Assembly (NCBI GenBank): GCA_964574815.1
Contig: CAZNPL010000015.1
Span: forward strand, 72,217-136,216
Source: CAZNPL01 sp964574815
Lineage (GTDB): Bacteria > Planctomycetota > Phycisphaerae > UBA1845
DNA length: 64,000 nucleotides
Direction of reading: 5' to 3'
In this document: piece after piece, positions 8,138-16,617 of the stretch
Position numbering within the stretch: the stretch's first letter is position 1
Layout: every line of letters begins with the position of its first letter
Notes under the pieces: generated by a model
What the model was told of the DNA's origin: nothing
The model's database searches: none
Seen by the model: only the letters and a program-made list of their open reading frames with translations
Position numbers and translations under genes: made by a program

Positions 8138-11100
8138 TCAGCGGCGGCCGGCTCGCTTACCAGTTTTGCGTTTCGATCGCACGGCCTTTTTGGGCGATGT
8201 TTTCTTTTTCTTCTTCGCGGCGGTCTTTGCTCGACGTTTGGGCGCCGGCGCCTTCTTGCCGCTCTTCTTGGCCTTGGACGTTTTCTTGCGTTTTGCCGCG
8301 GCGGCGGTTTTCTTCGACTTAGTGACCGTCCGGCTCCTGGCCGTTCTGGTGGTGCGTTTTCGGGCGGATTTGGCCGTCGCTTTTCTCTTCGTCGTCCTGG
8401 AAGCTTTGGCCGCAGTCTTCTTGCGCGCCTTGGCACCAACCGTCCTCTTTACTTTAGCAGCGGCTTTTTTCGATGTCTTGCGGGCCGCTTTCTTCACAGC
8501 CCCGGCCGCCTTTGCTTTCGTTTTCGGCTTCGCGGGCACCGCTTTTCGCGCCTTTGCCTGCTGCGCGGCATGCCGTTTCTCCTCGATCACCGCCTGGGCC
8601 GCCGCGAGACGGGCAATCGGCACCCGGAACGGGCTGCACGATACATAGTCCAGCCCGATTCGATGGAAGAACTTGATGCTCTTGGGATCGCCGCCGTGTT
8701 CGCCGCACACGCCGATCTTGTGCGCCGGGTCGACGCTTCTGGCGGCCTTGACGCCCAACTCGACGAGCATCCCGACCCCGTCTTGATCCAGCGACTGAAA
8801 GGGATCGTCCTCGAACACCCCGAGTTTTTCCTGATCCACGTAGGCCGTCAGGAATCGCCCGGCGTCGTCGCGTGAGAGCGCCATGGTCGTCTGGGTCAGA
8901 TCATTGGTCCCGTAACTCATGAACTGCGAGACGTCGGCGATCCGGTCGCCCAGCAGCGCCGCCCGCGGGGTCTCAATCATCGTACCGACCAGATAATCGA
9001 TGCTTGCCGAAGCGTCGGCCAGCACGGCATCCGCCGTCGCGCGGACGCGGTCGGCAAGGATGCGCAGCTCCTTCGGATCGATCGTCAACGGGATCATGAT
9101 CTCGGGCAGGACCGAGATGCCCTCCCGCTCGGCCTCGACGGCCGCCTCGATGATCGCGCTGGTCTGCATCTCGAGAATTTCCGGGTAGCTTAGGCAAAGC
9201 CGGCAGCCGCGATGCCCGAGCATCGGGTTTGACTCATGGAGCTGCTCGGTGCGGTTAACGATATCTTCGGGAGAGATGCCGGCGTAATCGGCCAGCACGC
9301 GAATGTCCTGCTCGTTCCTGGGCAGGAACTCGTGCAACGGCGGGTCTATCAGGCGGATCGTCACCGGCTTGCCGTCCATCACGCGGAAGATTTCGAGGAA
9401 GTCCTGCTTCTGGAATGGTTGAAGTTTGTCGAGCGCAGCTCGCCGCGCCGGCGCTGCGTCCGCGACGATCATGGATTGGATCGCCAATCGGCGATCCTGC
9501 GTGTCGAAGAACATGTGCTCGGTGCGGCACAACCCGATTCCTTCGGCCCCGAAATCGATCGCTCGGGCCGCATCGTTGGGAGCGTCCGCGTTCGTGCGCA
9601 CTCGCAGCCGCCGGATTTCGTCGCACCAGCCCAATAGTGTATCGTACTCCCACGGCGCCTCCGGCTGCACCAGACGCAGGTTGCCTTCGTAGATGGCTCC
9701 GGTCGTGCCGTCGAGCGTCAGGATCTGGCCCTCGTCGAACGTGCGTCCGTTCAACGACATCGTCTTGGCCCGCTCGTCGATGCGCAGTTGGTCGCAACCG
9801 ACGATGCAGCACTTGCCCCAGCCGCGGGCCACCACCGCGGCGTGCGAAGTCTTCCCACCGGTGGCCGTCAGGATTCCCGACGCGGCGTGCATACCGCCGA
9901 CATCCTCCGGCGACGTTTCCTTTCGCACGAGCAGCACCTGCTCGCCTTCCGCCGCCCGCCGCTCCGCCTCTGCGGGGTGGAAGCAGACGATGCCTTGGGC
10001 GGCACCGGCCACCGCGCTCACGCCTTCACCGAGACGCCGCCGCGCCAGCTCGTCCGACGGGACATCGGGGTCGATGATGGGCATGAACAGCCGCTCGATG
10101 TCGCGATCCTTGATCCGCAGGATCGCCTCCTCCCGGGTGATCACCGGCTTGGCCGCCAGTTCGGCGTAGTGTTTGGAAAGATATCCCTTCTCGCCCAGTC
10201 GCTCGGCGTCAGCCGGCTTGAGCAAAGGCTGCGTGGCCTGCTCGACGGCGATTCGGAAAGCGGCCGTAGGGGACCGCTTGCCGGTACGGCACTGCAGTAG
10301 GTAGAGCGTGCCGCGCTCCACGGTGAACTCCAGGTCCTGCATCTCCTTGTAGTGGAGCTCCAGAATCGCCCGCGCCGCCAGCAACTGCTCCCAGACCTCT
10401 GGCATGAAATCCGCCAGTTCCGCGACCCTCAGCGGCGTGCGGATGCCGGCGACCACGTCCTCCCCCTGAGCGTTCATCAGCAGGTCGCCGTACATCTCGT
10501 TCTCGCCGGTGCTCGGGTCGCGGGTGAAGCACACGCCGGTGCCTGAGTCCTGCCCGAGATTTCCGAACACCATCTGGCACACGTTGGCCGCGGTGCCCCC
10601 CAAGCCGGAGATCTTCTCCACCCGCCGGTAGGTCACCGCTTTTTCGGCCATCCAACTGCCGAACACCGCGTTGATCGCGCCGGCCAGTTGTTCTTTGGGA
10701 TCCTGCGGGAAGTCGTGCCCGGTTGCGTCGCGGTAGATCGTCTTGAACTGGTCGATCAGGTCGGCCAGCTCCTCCTCGCTGCATTTGACGTCGGTAACCT
10801 GCTCGTGATCGGGGATGCCGAGCCGCATGCGCGTGCGCAGGTTCTTGAGATTATCAAAGGCCTCGTCGAACCGGGCGCGATCGATGCCGGCCGCCGTCGT
10901 GCCGTACATCGTGATCAGCCGTCGATACGCGTCCAGCGCGAAGCGGCGATCTTCGCTCACCCGGGCGAGTCCGTCGACGGAGCGGTCGTTGATCCCCAGA
11001 TTGAGAATGGTCTCCATCATTCCCGGCATGGAGATCGCTGCGCCCGATCGCACCGAGACAAGCAGTGGGTCGTCCGGGTCCCCGAATTTCCGGCCGCACG

Positions 11101-11341
11101 TTTCCTCCACTTGCGCCAGCGCCTGATCGACCTGCGTCTCGAGCTCCTCGGGCCAGCGCTGGCCCAGCCGATAATACGCTGCGCTGGCTTCGGTGGTGAT
11201 TGTGAAACCCGCCGGGACCGGCAGCCCGATGTTGGTCATCTCGGCCAGGCCGGCGCCCTTCCCGCCCAGCAGCGTCTTCTGGTCGCCTCGTCCCTCGGCT
11301 TTTCCATTGCCGAACGAATAAACGTATTTGGTGTCGCCCAT
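8138..11341 (-). CDS. ppdK: Pyruvate phosphate dikinase with a histone-H1-like basic C-terminal tail
   Basis: PPDK interconverts pyruvate + ATP + Pi and PEP + AMP + PPi. The enzyme part (about 919 residues) is complete. It has the ATP-grasp domain starting YVYSFGNGKAEGRGDQKTLL, the phosphohistidine loop TGGKTSHAAVVARGWG (around residue 500), and the PEP-binding barrel ending CGEHGGDPKSIKFFH and YVSCSPFRVPIARLAAAQAV. The last ~148 residues (8141-8584) are extra and consist almost entirely of Lys, Ala, Arg, Thr and Ser (for example KKAARKTSKKAAAKVKRT), like the C-terminal domain of histone H1 or bacterial H1-like proteins. The frame is open throughout. The start at 11341 is chosen because AAAGGA lies 8-10 bases upstream; an ATG at 11359 would contain this ribosome site. 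A strong promoter precedes it. Confidence 0.95.
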   Translation of the reverse strand: MGDTKYVYSFGNGKAEGRGDQKTLLGGKGAGLAEMTNIGLPVPAGFTITTEASAAYYRLGQRWPEELETQVDQALAQVEETCGRKFGDPDDPLLVSVRSGAAISMPGMMETILNLGINDRSVDGLARVSEDRRFALDAYRRLITMYGTTAAGIDRARFDEAFDNLKNLRTRMRLGIPDHEQVTDVKCSEEELADLIDQFKTIYRDATGHDFPQDPKEQLAGAINAVFGSWMAEKAVTYRRVEKISGLGGTAANVCQMVFGNLGQDSGTGVCFTRDPSTGENEMYGDLLMNAQGEDVVAGIRTPLRVAELADFMPEVWEQLLAARAILELHYKEMQDLEFTVERGTLYLLQCRTGKRSPTAAFRIAVEQATQPLLKPADAERLGEKGYLSKHYAELAAKPVITREEAILRIKDRDIERLFMPIIDPDVPSDELARRRLGEGVSAVAGAAQGIVCFHPAEAERRAAEGEQVLLVRKETSPEDVGGMHAASGILTATGGKTSHAAVVARGWGKCCIVGCDQLRIDERAKTMSLNGRTFDEGQILTLDGTTGAIYEGNLRLVQPEAPWEYDTLLGWCDEIRRLRVRTNADAPNDAARAIDFGAEGIGLCRTEHMFFDTQDRRLAIQSMIVADAAPARRAALDKLQPFQKQDFLEIFRVMDGKPVTIRLIDPPLHEFLPRNEQDIRVLADYAGISPEDIVNRTEQLHESNPMLGHRGCRLCLSYPEILEMQTSAIIEAAVEAEREGISVLPEIMIPLTIDPKELRILADRVRATADAVLADASASIDYLVGTMIETPRAALLGDRIADVSQFMSYGTNDLTQTTMALSRDDAGRFLTAYVDQEKLGVFEDDPFQSLDQDGVGMLVELGVKAARSVDPAHKIGVCGEHGGDPKSIKFFHRIGLDYVSCSPFRVPIARLAAAQAVIEEKRHAAQQAKARKAVPAKPKTKAKAAGAVKKAARKTSKKAAAKVKRTVGAKARKKTAAKASRTTKRKATAKSARKRTTRTARSRTVTKSKKTAAAAKRKKTSKAKKSGKKAPAPKRRAKTAAKKKKKTSPKKAVRSKRKTGKRAGRR

Positions 11342-11388
11342 CCGTGAGTCCTTTCTCAATTGAGCGCGGTCAATTCGCAGGGGATCGC

Positions 11389-11417
11389 ACTATAGAAACG
11401 GGGTGTCACGGTGTCAA
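11389..11417 (-). promoter_or_regulatory. Near-consensus sigma70-type promoter of ppdK
   Basis: On the minus strand TTGACA (11417-11412) is separated by exactly 17 bases from TATAGT (11394-11389). Transcription would start near 11382, giving a ~40-base leader with an AAAGGA ribosome site before the ATG at 11341. This is the best promoter-like sequence I found in the window. Confidence 0.75.
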
Positions 11418-11689
11418 CGAGCCGCGGATTGCACGACGACTGTGTACGGGGCGTAGAGTGGCCGGGAAGGTCATTGGACGCTGGTTCTGCGAATCCACGC
11501 GGCAATGGAGCGTCGGCCAGGGGGCGGGTGTGGAGCTTGCAAGATGGCTCCTGCGCGGGTTAGAATGGTAATGAGCGGCATTGCGTACAAGTGCGGCTGT
11601 TGACCGGGGTTCGTTTCCGGCATTCCTCGATGCGATGCCCGAAACGCAAAGGCTCCCGCCTGGGTCGGGTGGCATAACGAAGGCGACGA
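11418..11689. other. Region upstream of pilB with a structured leader
   Basis: No gene is seen here. A possible plus-strand promoter lies at 11537-11566, and after it a ~117-base leader can fold. Its elements are CCGG...CCGG near 11605-11625, GGCAU...AUGCC near 11620-11640, and a two-tier hairpin in which CCCGA/UCGGG encloses AGGC/GCCU (about 11638-11669). Confidence 0.4.
11537..11566 (+). promoter_or_regulatory. Possible promoter of the pilus/secretion cluster
   Basis: TTGCAA (11537-11542) and TAGAAT (11561-11566) are separated by 18 bases. The -10 matches 5 of 6 consensus bases and the -35 matches 4. It would drive pilB from a leader of about 117 bases. Confidence 0.4.
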
Positions 11690-13429
11690 ATGGCTCGACG
11701 ACGCAAACAACTCGGTGAAATCCTTCTTGGATGGGATGCCATTACCAAGCAGGGTCTGAAAGATGCGCAGGAGTATGCTTCCGAACACGGCAAGCGGCTT
11801 GGGGAGGCCATCGTCGAGCTCGAGCTCGCTGACGAAGAAGCCGTGACCAAGGCGCTGGCGAACCAGTTCAACATGGAATACGTCGACCTCGATCGCCACG
11901 TGGTGACCGCCGAGGCCGTCGAGCTCTTACCGGAGGACGTCATCCGTAACCATATGGTGCTTCCCATGGGGAAGGAGGACGGTCGGCTCAAAATCATCAT
12001 CACGGATCCGCTCGATCTCGAGACGCTCGATCTGCTGCGCTTCCGGCTCAACACCGAACTGAGCCTGGCGCTGGCGCCGTTGAGCAAGGTGAAGGATTAC
12101 ATCGAGAAATTCGTCAACCCCATGACGGACGAGATGTCCAAGACCATGGCCAGCATCGACCAGGACGCGCCCGACATCGAACACACGGAGAAGGGCGACA
12201 TGGTCGGGACCGCAGAGGGCGATGACGCCGATGCCCCGATCATCCGACTGATCAACCTGATCATCCGCGAGGCCGTCCGGGGTCGTGCCAGCGATATCCA
12301 CATCGAGCCGATGGCCGACCGCGTGCGGGTGCGCTATCGGGTGGACGGCGTTTGCCGGGTCCGCGACGACATCCCGAAGAACATGCAAAGCGCAGTCACG
12401 ACGCGTTTCAAGATCATGTCCGGAATGGACATCGCCGAGAAACGTGTGCCGCAGGACGGCCGCATCAAGATGAAAGCCGGCGGCAGCCGGATCGACTTCC
12501 GAGTCAGCGCCTGCCCTGCCTATCACGGCGAAAGCATCGTCCTTCGTATCCTGCGTCCCGAGTCGGCCAACGTGGGCATCAACGTCCTCGGCTTCGAGCA
12601 GGACGACTATCAGCACTTCCAAAAGATCATCCGTCGCCCCAACGGTATCTTCCTGGTGACCGGCCCGACGGGGTCCGGAAAAACCACGACTCTTTACGCG
12701 GCGCTGCAGGAGCTCAACCGCCCGGACAAGAAAATCATCACGGCCGAGGATCCGGTAGAGTACAACTTTACTGGTATGAACCAGTGCCAGGTCCGCGAGG
12801 AGATCGGGCTGACCTTCGCCCGCATCCTGCGCTCCATGCTTCGACAGGCGCCGAACATCATTCTGGTGGGTGAGATTCGTGACCAGGAGGTCGGCGACGT
12901 CGCCATTCAGGCCGCCCTGACTGGTCACCTGGTGTTCAGCACCCTCCACACCAATGATGCTCCCTCGGCGATCACCCGGCTGATCGATATGGGCATCAAG
13001 CCGTTCCTGGTTGCCAGCTCCATCCAGGCCATCATGGCCCAGCGCCTGATCCGAACAATCTGCAAGGAGTGCAAGGTGGTCGATCCGCAGCCCGACAAAC
13101 GATGGCTGCGCATGCTCGACTTCAAGCCGCACGAATTGGAAGGCGCGACATTTTACAAGGGAGCCGGATGCTCGCGCTGCGGCGACACCGGGTACCGTGG
13201 ACGGCTGGGTATCTTTGAAATGCTCGAGATGAACACCGAGCTCCGCGAACTCGCCTTCAACCGGGCGCCGACCAGCGAGCTTCGTAGGGCCGCCAGGGCG
13301 GCCGGCATGCGCACCCTGGCGGGCGACGGCAAGAACAAAATCCTCAAGGGGATCACGTCTGCTGAGGAAGTGGTTCGAATCACCCAGGCCGAGGGCGTCC
13401 TCGAGATGGCCGGGGCGGAAGAAACGTAA
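11690..13429 (+). CDS. pilB: Type II secretion / type IV pilus assembly ATPase (GspE/PilB), first copy
   Basis: A cytoplasmic hexameric ATPase that powers pseudopilus or pilus polymerisation. The 579 residues comprise an N-terminal GspE/MshEN-type domain (about 1-150, RRRKQLGEILLGWDAI), then the secretion ATPase domain. That domain has Walker A GPTGSGKTTTLYAAL near residue 325, the Asp and His boxes (TAEDPVEY; GHLVFSTLHTNDAPSAITRL) and Walker B ILVGEIRDQEV. A tetracysteine zinc module (CKEC near 457, then CSRCGDTGYRGR) is characteristic of PilB/GspE. It is the first gene of the 17-kb cluster and is followed by pilT after 89 bp that contain a hairpin. A second copy lies at 14734-16488; the two differ strongly in the N-terminal domain. 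Confidence 0.94.
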   Translation: MARRRKQLGEILLGWDAITKQGLKDAQEYASEHGKRLGEAIVELELADEEAVTKALANQFNMEYVDLDRHVVTAEAVELLPEDVIRNHMVLPMGKEDGRLKIIITDPLDLETLDLLRFRLNTELSLALAPLSKVKDYIEKFVNPMTDEMSKTMASIDQDAPDIEHTEKGDMVGTAEGDDADAPIIRLINLIIREAVRGRASDIHIEPMADRVRVRYRVDGVCRVRDDIPKNMQSAVTTRFKIMSGMDIAEKRVPQDGRIKMKAGGSRIDFRVSACPAYHGESIVLRILRPESANVGINVLGFEQDDYQHFQKIIRRPNGIFLVTGPTGSGKTTTLYAALQELNRPDKKIITAEDPVEYNFTGMNQCQVREEIGLTFARILRSMLRQAPNIILVGEIRDQEVGDVAIQAALTGHLVFSTLHTNDAPSAITRLIDMGIKPFLVASSIQAIMAQRLIRTICKECKVVDPQPDKRWLRMLDFKPHELEGATFYKGAGCSRCGDTGYRGRLGIFEMLEMNTELRELAFNRAPTSELRRAARAAGMRTLAGDGKNKILKGITSAEEVVRITQAEGVLEMAGAEET

Positions 13430-13451
13430 CTCAATGGGAACGCGACGCACG

Positions 13452-13483
13452 AGCCACCTTGGCCGGCGATCGCGCCGGTGGCT
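13452..13483 (+). terminator. Stem-loop between pilB and pilT
   Basis: AGCCACC (13452-13458) pairs with GGTGGCT (13477-13483), and GGC/GCC inside it extends the stem. There is no U-tract. It may stabilise or separate the pilB and pilT parts of the transcript; this is inference. Confidence 0.35.
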
Positions 13484-13518
13484 TGCGGCTAACGCACAGG
13501 TATTGAGGCAGTCATTAG

Positions 13519-14658
13519 ATGGCCACGATTCATATTGACCGCTTGTTGGAAACGTTGATCAAACGAGGTGGGTCCGACCTGCACCTGTCGGTCGGCGTAC
13601 CGCCGGTGGTCCGCTTGCACGGCCGCTTGCGCCAACTCGAGACCAAGGTGCTGACTCCGGAGGACACAACCGCGTTGATGAAGGCGATCACGCCGGAACG
13701 CTGCCAGCAGGAGATCCAGGAGGAGGGCGGGACCGACTTCGGTTTCGCATTCGGCGACGCCGGGCGTTTTCGCGTCTCCGTCTTCCGGCAGAAGGGCGCC
13801 CACAGTCTGGTGCTCCGGCTGATCCCGTCCCGGTTGCTCACATTCGACGAGATCGGACTGCCCAAGATGGTGCCCTCCCTGTGCCGTCGTCCCCGTGGCC
13901 TGTTCCTGGTCACCGGGCCCACCGGGTCGGGAAAGACCACGACGCTGGCCACCATGGTTGATCACATCAACCAGACGCTGGATCGGCACATCATCACCAT
14001 CGAAGACCCGATCGAGTATTACCACATGCACAAGCGTTGTGTCGTGAATCAACGAGAGGTCGGCGTCGATGTGCCCAGCTTCGCTGAGGCGCTCCGCCGC
14101 GTCCTGCGAATGGACCCGGACGTGATTCTCGTGGGTGAGCTGCGCGACCTGGAGACCATCGAAGCCGCGATCACCTCGGCCGAGACCGGCCACCTAGTGT
14201 TCGGAACCCTCCACACCACCGGCTGCCAGGGAACTGTCAACCGGATCATCGACGCCTTCCCGCAGGATCAGCAGGATCAGATTCGGGTCCAATTGTCGGT
14301 TACTTTGATCGCGGTGCTTTCCCAGGCCCTTTGCCCCAGGCTGCCCAAGGGCATGATCGCCGCCTACGAGTTCATGATGGTGACGCCGGCCATCGCGAAC
14401 CTCATCCGCGAGAACAAGGTCTACCGCATCGAGTCGAGCATCCAAACCGGCAAGAAGTACGGCATGTGCCTGCTCGATGAGCATTTGTGGCAGCTCTACA
14501 AAGAGGGGTTGATCAGTGCCGAGGAGGCGGTCGACAAGTCGCGCAAGCCCGGCGAAATGCAGGACAAGATCGACGCCCTCGCCCGAGGCGTCGATGTGGA
14601 GTTTCCGCAACCGTCCGAAGACGGTAACGGGAAGAATAAGAGTAAAACGAATCAATGA
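13519..14658 (+). CDS. pilT: Twitching-motility retraction ATPase PilT
   Basis: PilT disassembles type IV pili by extracting pilin subunits. This 379-residue protein lacks the long GspE N-terminal domain and the tetracysteine module. It begins with a PAS-like region (IHIDRLLETLIKRGGSDLHL), has Walker A GPTGSGKTTTLATM near residue 132, Asp box TIEDPIEYYH, Walker B ILVGELRDLETI, and the His box GHLVFGTLHTTGCQGTVNRI. AIANLIREN near residue 291 matches the AIRNLIRE signature needed for retraction in known PilTs. Its place between two GspE/PilB genes suggests that the pseudopilus here can be retracted. Confidence 0.94.
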   Translation: MATIHIDRLLETLIKRGGSDLHLSVGVPPVVRLHGRLRQLETKVLTPEDTTALMKAITPERCQQEIQEEGGTDFGFAFGDAGRFRVSVFRQKGAHSLVLRLIPSRLLTFDEIGLPKMVPSLCRRPRGLFLVTGPTGSGKTTTLATMVDHINQTLDRHIITIEDPIEYYHMHKRCVVNQREVGVDVPSFAEALRRVLRMDPDVILVGELRDLETIEAAITSAETGHLVFGTLHTTGCQGTVNRIIDAFPQDQQDQIRVQLSVTLIAVLSQALCPRLPKGMIAAYEFMMVTPAIANLIRENKVYRIESSIQTGKKYGMCLLDEHLWQLYKEGLISAEEAVDKSRKPGEMQDKIDALARGVDVEFPQPSEDGNGKNKSKTNQ

Positions 14659-14733
14659 CGCGGCGGTTCAGGCCCGCCGGCCGGTCGCGCCGACGCCGGC
14701 CTCAGCGAATCTCAGTGCACAAAGCGTGGTGAA

Positions 14734-16488
14734 ATGGTAACCAAACCTTCTGAAATGCCCCCCATCGAGCAACTTCGCGGACGCCAGCTCGGGCGCGTCC
14801 TCATCAAGATGAGCCTTCTCAAGCGACGCGACGTGCTCGACGCCCTCGAAATTCAGAAGCAGCGGGGCGGACCTCTGGGGGCCATCCTGGTCGAGGCCGG
14901 TCACATCACCGAGGATCAGCTCAACCTCGCACTCGCCGCCCAGGTCGGGATGGAACCCGTCGATCTGGGGGCGATGGACATCCCGCAGGAGGTGATCGAC
15001 CTGATCCCGGCGCAGATGGCCAACACCTACAAGATTGTCCCTTTCAGCTACGAGCGGGAGCGCAACCTGATCAAGATTGCAGTATCCTCGCCGGATAACT
15101 TCCGCGCCACCGACGACCTGCACACGTTGATGGGCTTCGACGTCACCGCCGCCATTTGCGACAAAGCCTCTTTGCAGCAGGCGCTCGACAAGTACTACCC
15201 CGAAGAATCCCAGGACAGCATCACCAACATCATCGACGAGATCGTCACCGACGAGGACCTTGCCGCCTACGCCAACCGCGGCGAGAGCATTGATCTCTCC
15301 GAGCTCAAGGAGCTGGCCGAGGCCAACCCGGTCAAACGACTGCTCAACCTGGTGCTTCTGCAGGCGATCCGCGACAAGGCCAGCGACATTCACTTCGAAC
15401 CGTTCGAAGACGAGTTCAAGATGCGCTACCGCATCGACGGCGTGCTGTACGAGATGGTGCCGCCGCCGCGCTACATCGCGATGGCCATTGCGTCCCGAAT
15501 CAAGGTCATGGCCAGCCTAGACATCGCCGAGCGCCGCCTTCCACAGGACGGGCGTATCGAGCTGGTCGTCGAGGGCAACCCGGTCGACCTTCGTGTGGCG
15601 GTGCTGCCGACGATGTTCGGCGAGAGCGTCGTCATGCGTGTGCTGGACCGTTCCACCATTCAGCTCGATCTCGACAAGATCGGCATGCGGGACGACGACC
15701 TCGACGTCATGTACCAACTGATCAAGAAGCCCAACGGCATCATCGTCGTCACCGGTCCGACCGGGTCGGGTAAGACGACCACCCTGTACGCCGCCCTCAA
15801 CAGGCTTAATTCCCCCGAGGTCAAAATCCTGACCTCCGAGGATCCCGTCGAGTACGACATCGACGGTTTGGTCCAGGTACAGGTGCGACCGGAGGTCGGA
15901 TTGACCTTTGCCCGGGCGCTGCGAAGCTTCCTGCGGCAGGACCCCGACATCATCCTCGTCGGCGAGGTCCGTGACCTGGAGACCGCCCAGATCGCCGTGC
16001 AGGCCTCCTTGACCGGACACCTGGTTTTCTCGACCTTGCACACGAACGACGCCCCGTCTTCTGTTGCGCGCTTGCTCGACCTGGGGCTGGAAGCGTTTCT
16101 TCTTACAGCCACAGTGGAAGCAATCGTCGCACAGCGACTGGTGCGGCGGATTTGCCGGAGTTGCAAGGAGCAGTTCGAACCGACGGAAGAATTGCTCATG
16201 GAGCTCGGCCTGACCCAGGAAGATGTGGGCGGCCACAAGCTTTATTACGGCAAAGGATGCGATTACTGCAACAACACCGGCTACCGCGGGCGGATGGCCC
16301 TGTTCGAAATCATGGTGATGGATGATTCCCTTCGAGAGCTGATCATGCGGAGGGCTTCGACCGGTGTCCTTCGCAACGAGGCTCTCAAACGCGGCATGCG
16401 TCCGCTGCGGGATTCCGGGCTGCTGGCGATCTACGACGGGGTCACCACCATCGAGGAAGTGGTCAAGGAGACCATTGTCGAGACGTAA
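14734..16488 (+). CDS. Type II secretion / type IV pilus assembly ATPase (GspE/PilB), second copy
   Basis: A second polymerisation ATPase of 584 residues. The N-terminal MshEN domain (QLRGRQLGRVLIKMSLLKRR onward, about 1-150) is the type that in other bacteria can bind cyclic di-GMP; I cannot confirm binding from sequence. The ATPase core has Walker A GPTGSGKTTTLYAAL near residue 340, TSEDPVEYDI, ILVGEVRDLETAQIA, GHLVFSTLHTNDAPSSVARL, and a zinc module CRSC...CDYCNNTGYRGR. It is closer to the platform gene (130 bp downstream) than the first copy, so it may be the main motor for the pseudopilins. GGAGGAGGAGGAG repeats lie in the gap that follows. Confidence 0.94.
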   Translation: MVTKPSEMPPIEQLRGRQLGRVLIKMSLLKRRDVLDALEIQKQRGGPLGAILVEAGHITEDQLNLALAAQVGMEPVDLGAMDIPQEVIDLIPAQMANTYKIVPFSYERERNLIKIAVSSPDNFRATDDLHTLMGFDVTAAICDKASLQQALDKYYPEESQDSITNIIDEIVTDEDLAAYANRGESIDLSELKELAEANPVKRLLNLVLLQAIRDKASDIHFEPFEDEFKMRYRIDGVLYEMVPPPRYIAMAIASRIKVMASLDIAERRLPQDGRIELVVEGNPVDLRVAVLPTMFGESVVMRVLDRSTIQLDLDKIGMRDDDLDVMYQLIKKPNGIIVVTGPTGSGKTTTLYAALNRLNSPEVKILTSEDPVEYDIDGLVQVQVRPEVGLTFARALRSFLRQDPDIILVGEVRDLETAQIAVQASLTGHLVFSTLHTNDAPSSVARLLDLGLEAFLLTATVEAIVAQRLVRRICRSCKEQFEPTEELLMELGLTQEDVGGHKLYYGKGCDYCNNTGYRGRMALFEIMVMDDSLRELIMRRASTGVLRNEALKRGMRPLRDSGLLAIYDGVTTIEEVVKETIVET

Positions 16489-16617
16489 GCACCGCGCTCT
16501 TCCGGACCGGAGCGAGGAGGAGGAGGAGCGGAGCCCGATCGGCGGCGCCGGTGATGAGCGACCCGTGCCAGGGCGCTCGAGCGCGGTAGCCAGTGCTTGA
16601 TTCAGGGGAGCAGGAAT

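Noticed and set aside
8141..8584. The basic tail of PPDK as a frameshift artefact or a separate gene
   Set aside because: The frame is continuous with the enzyme core, there is no start or ribosome site at the junction, and its low-complexity composition is consistent along the whole 148 residues.
11600..11689. Cyclic di-GMP-I riboswitch ahead of pilB
   Set aside because: Only ACGCAAAGG and a small hairpin match; the required 5-prime half with GGGCAAACC and the GNRA-receptor geometry are absent. Kept only as a low-interest leader observation.
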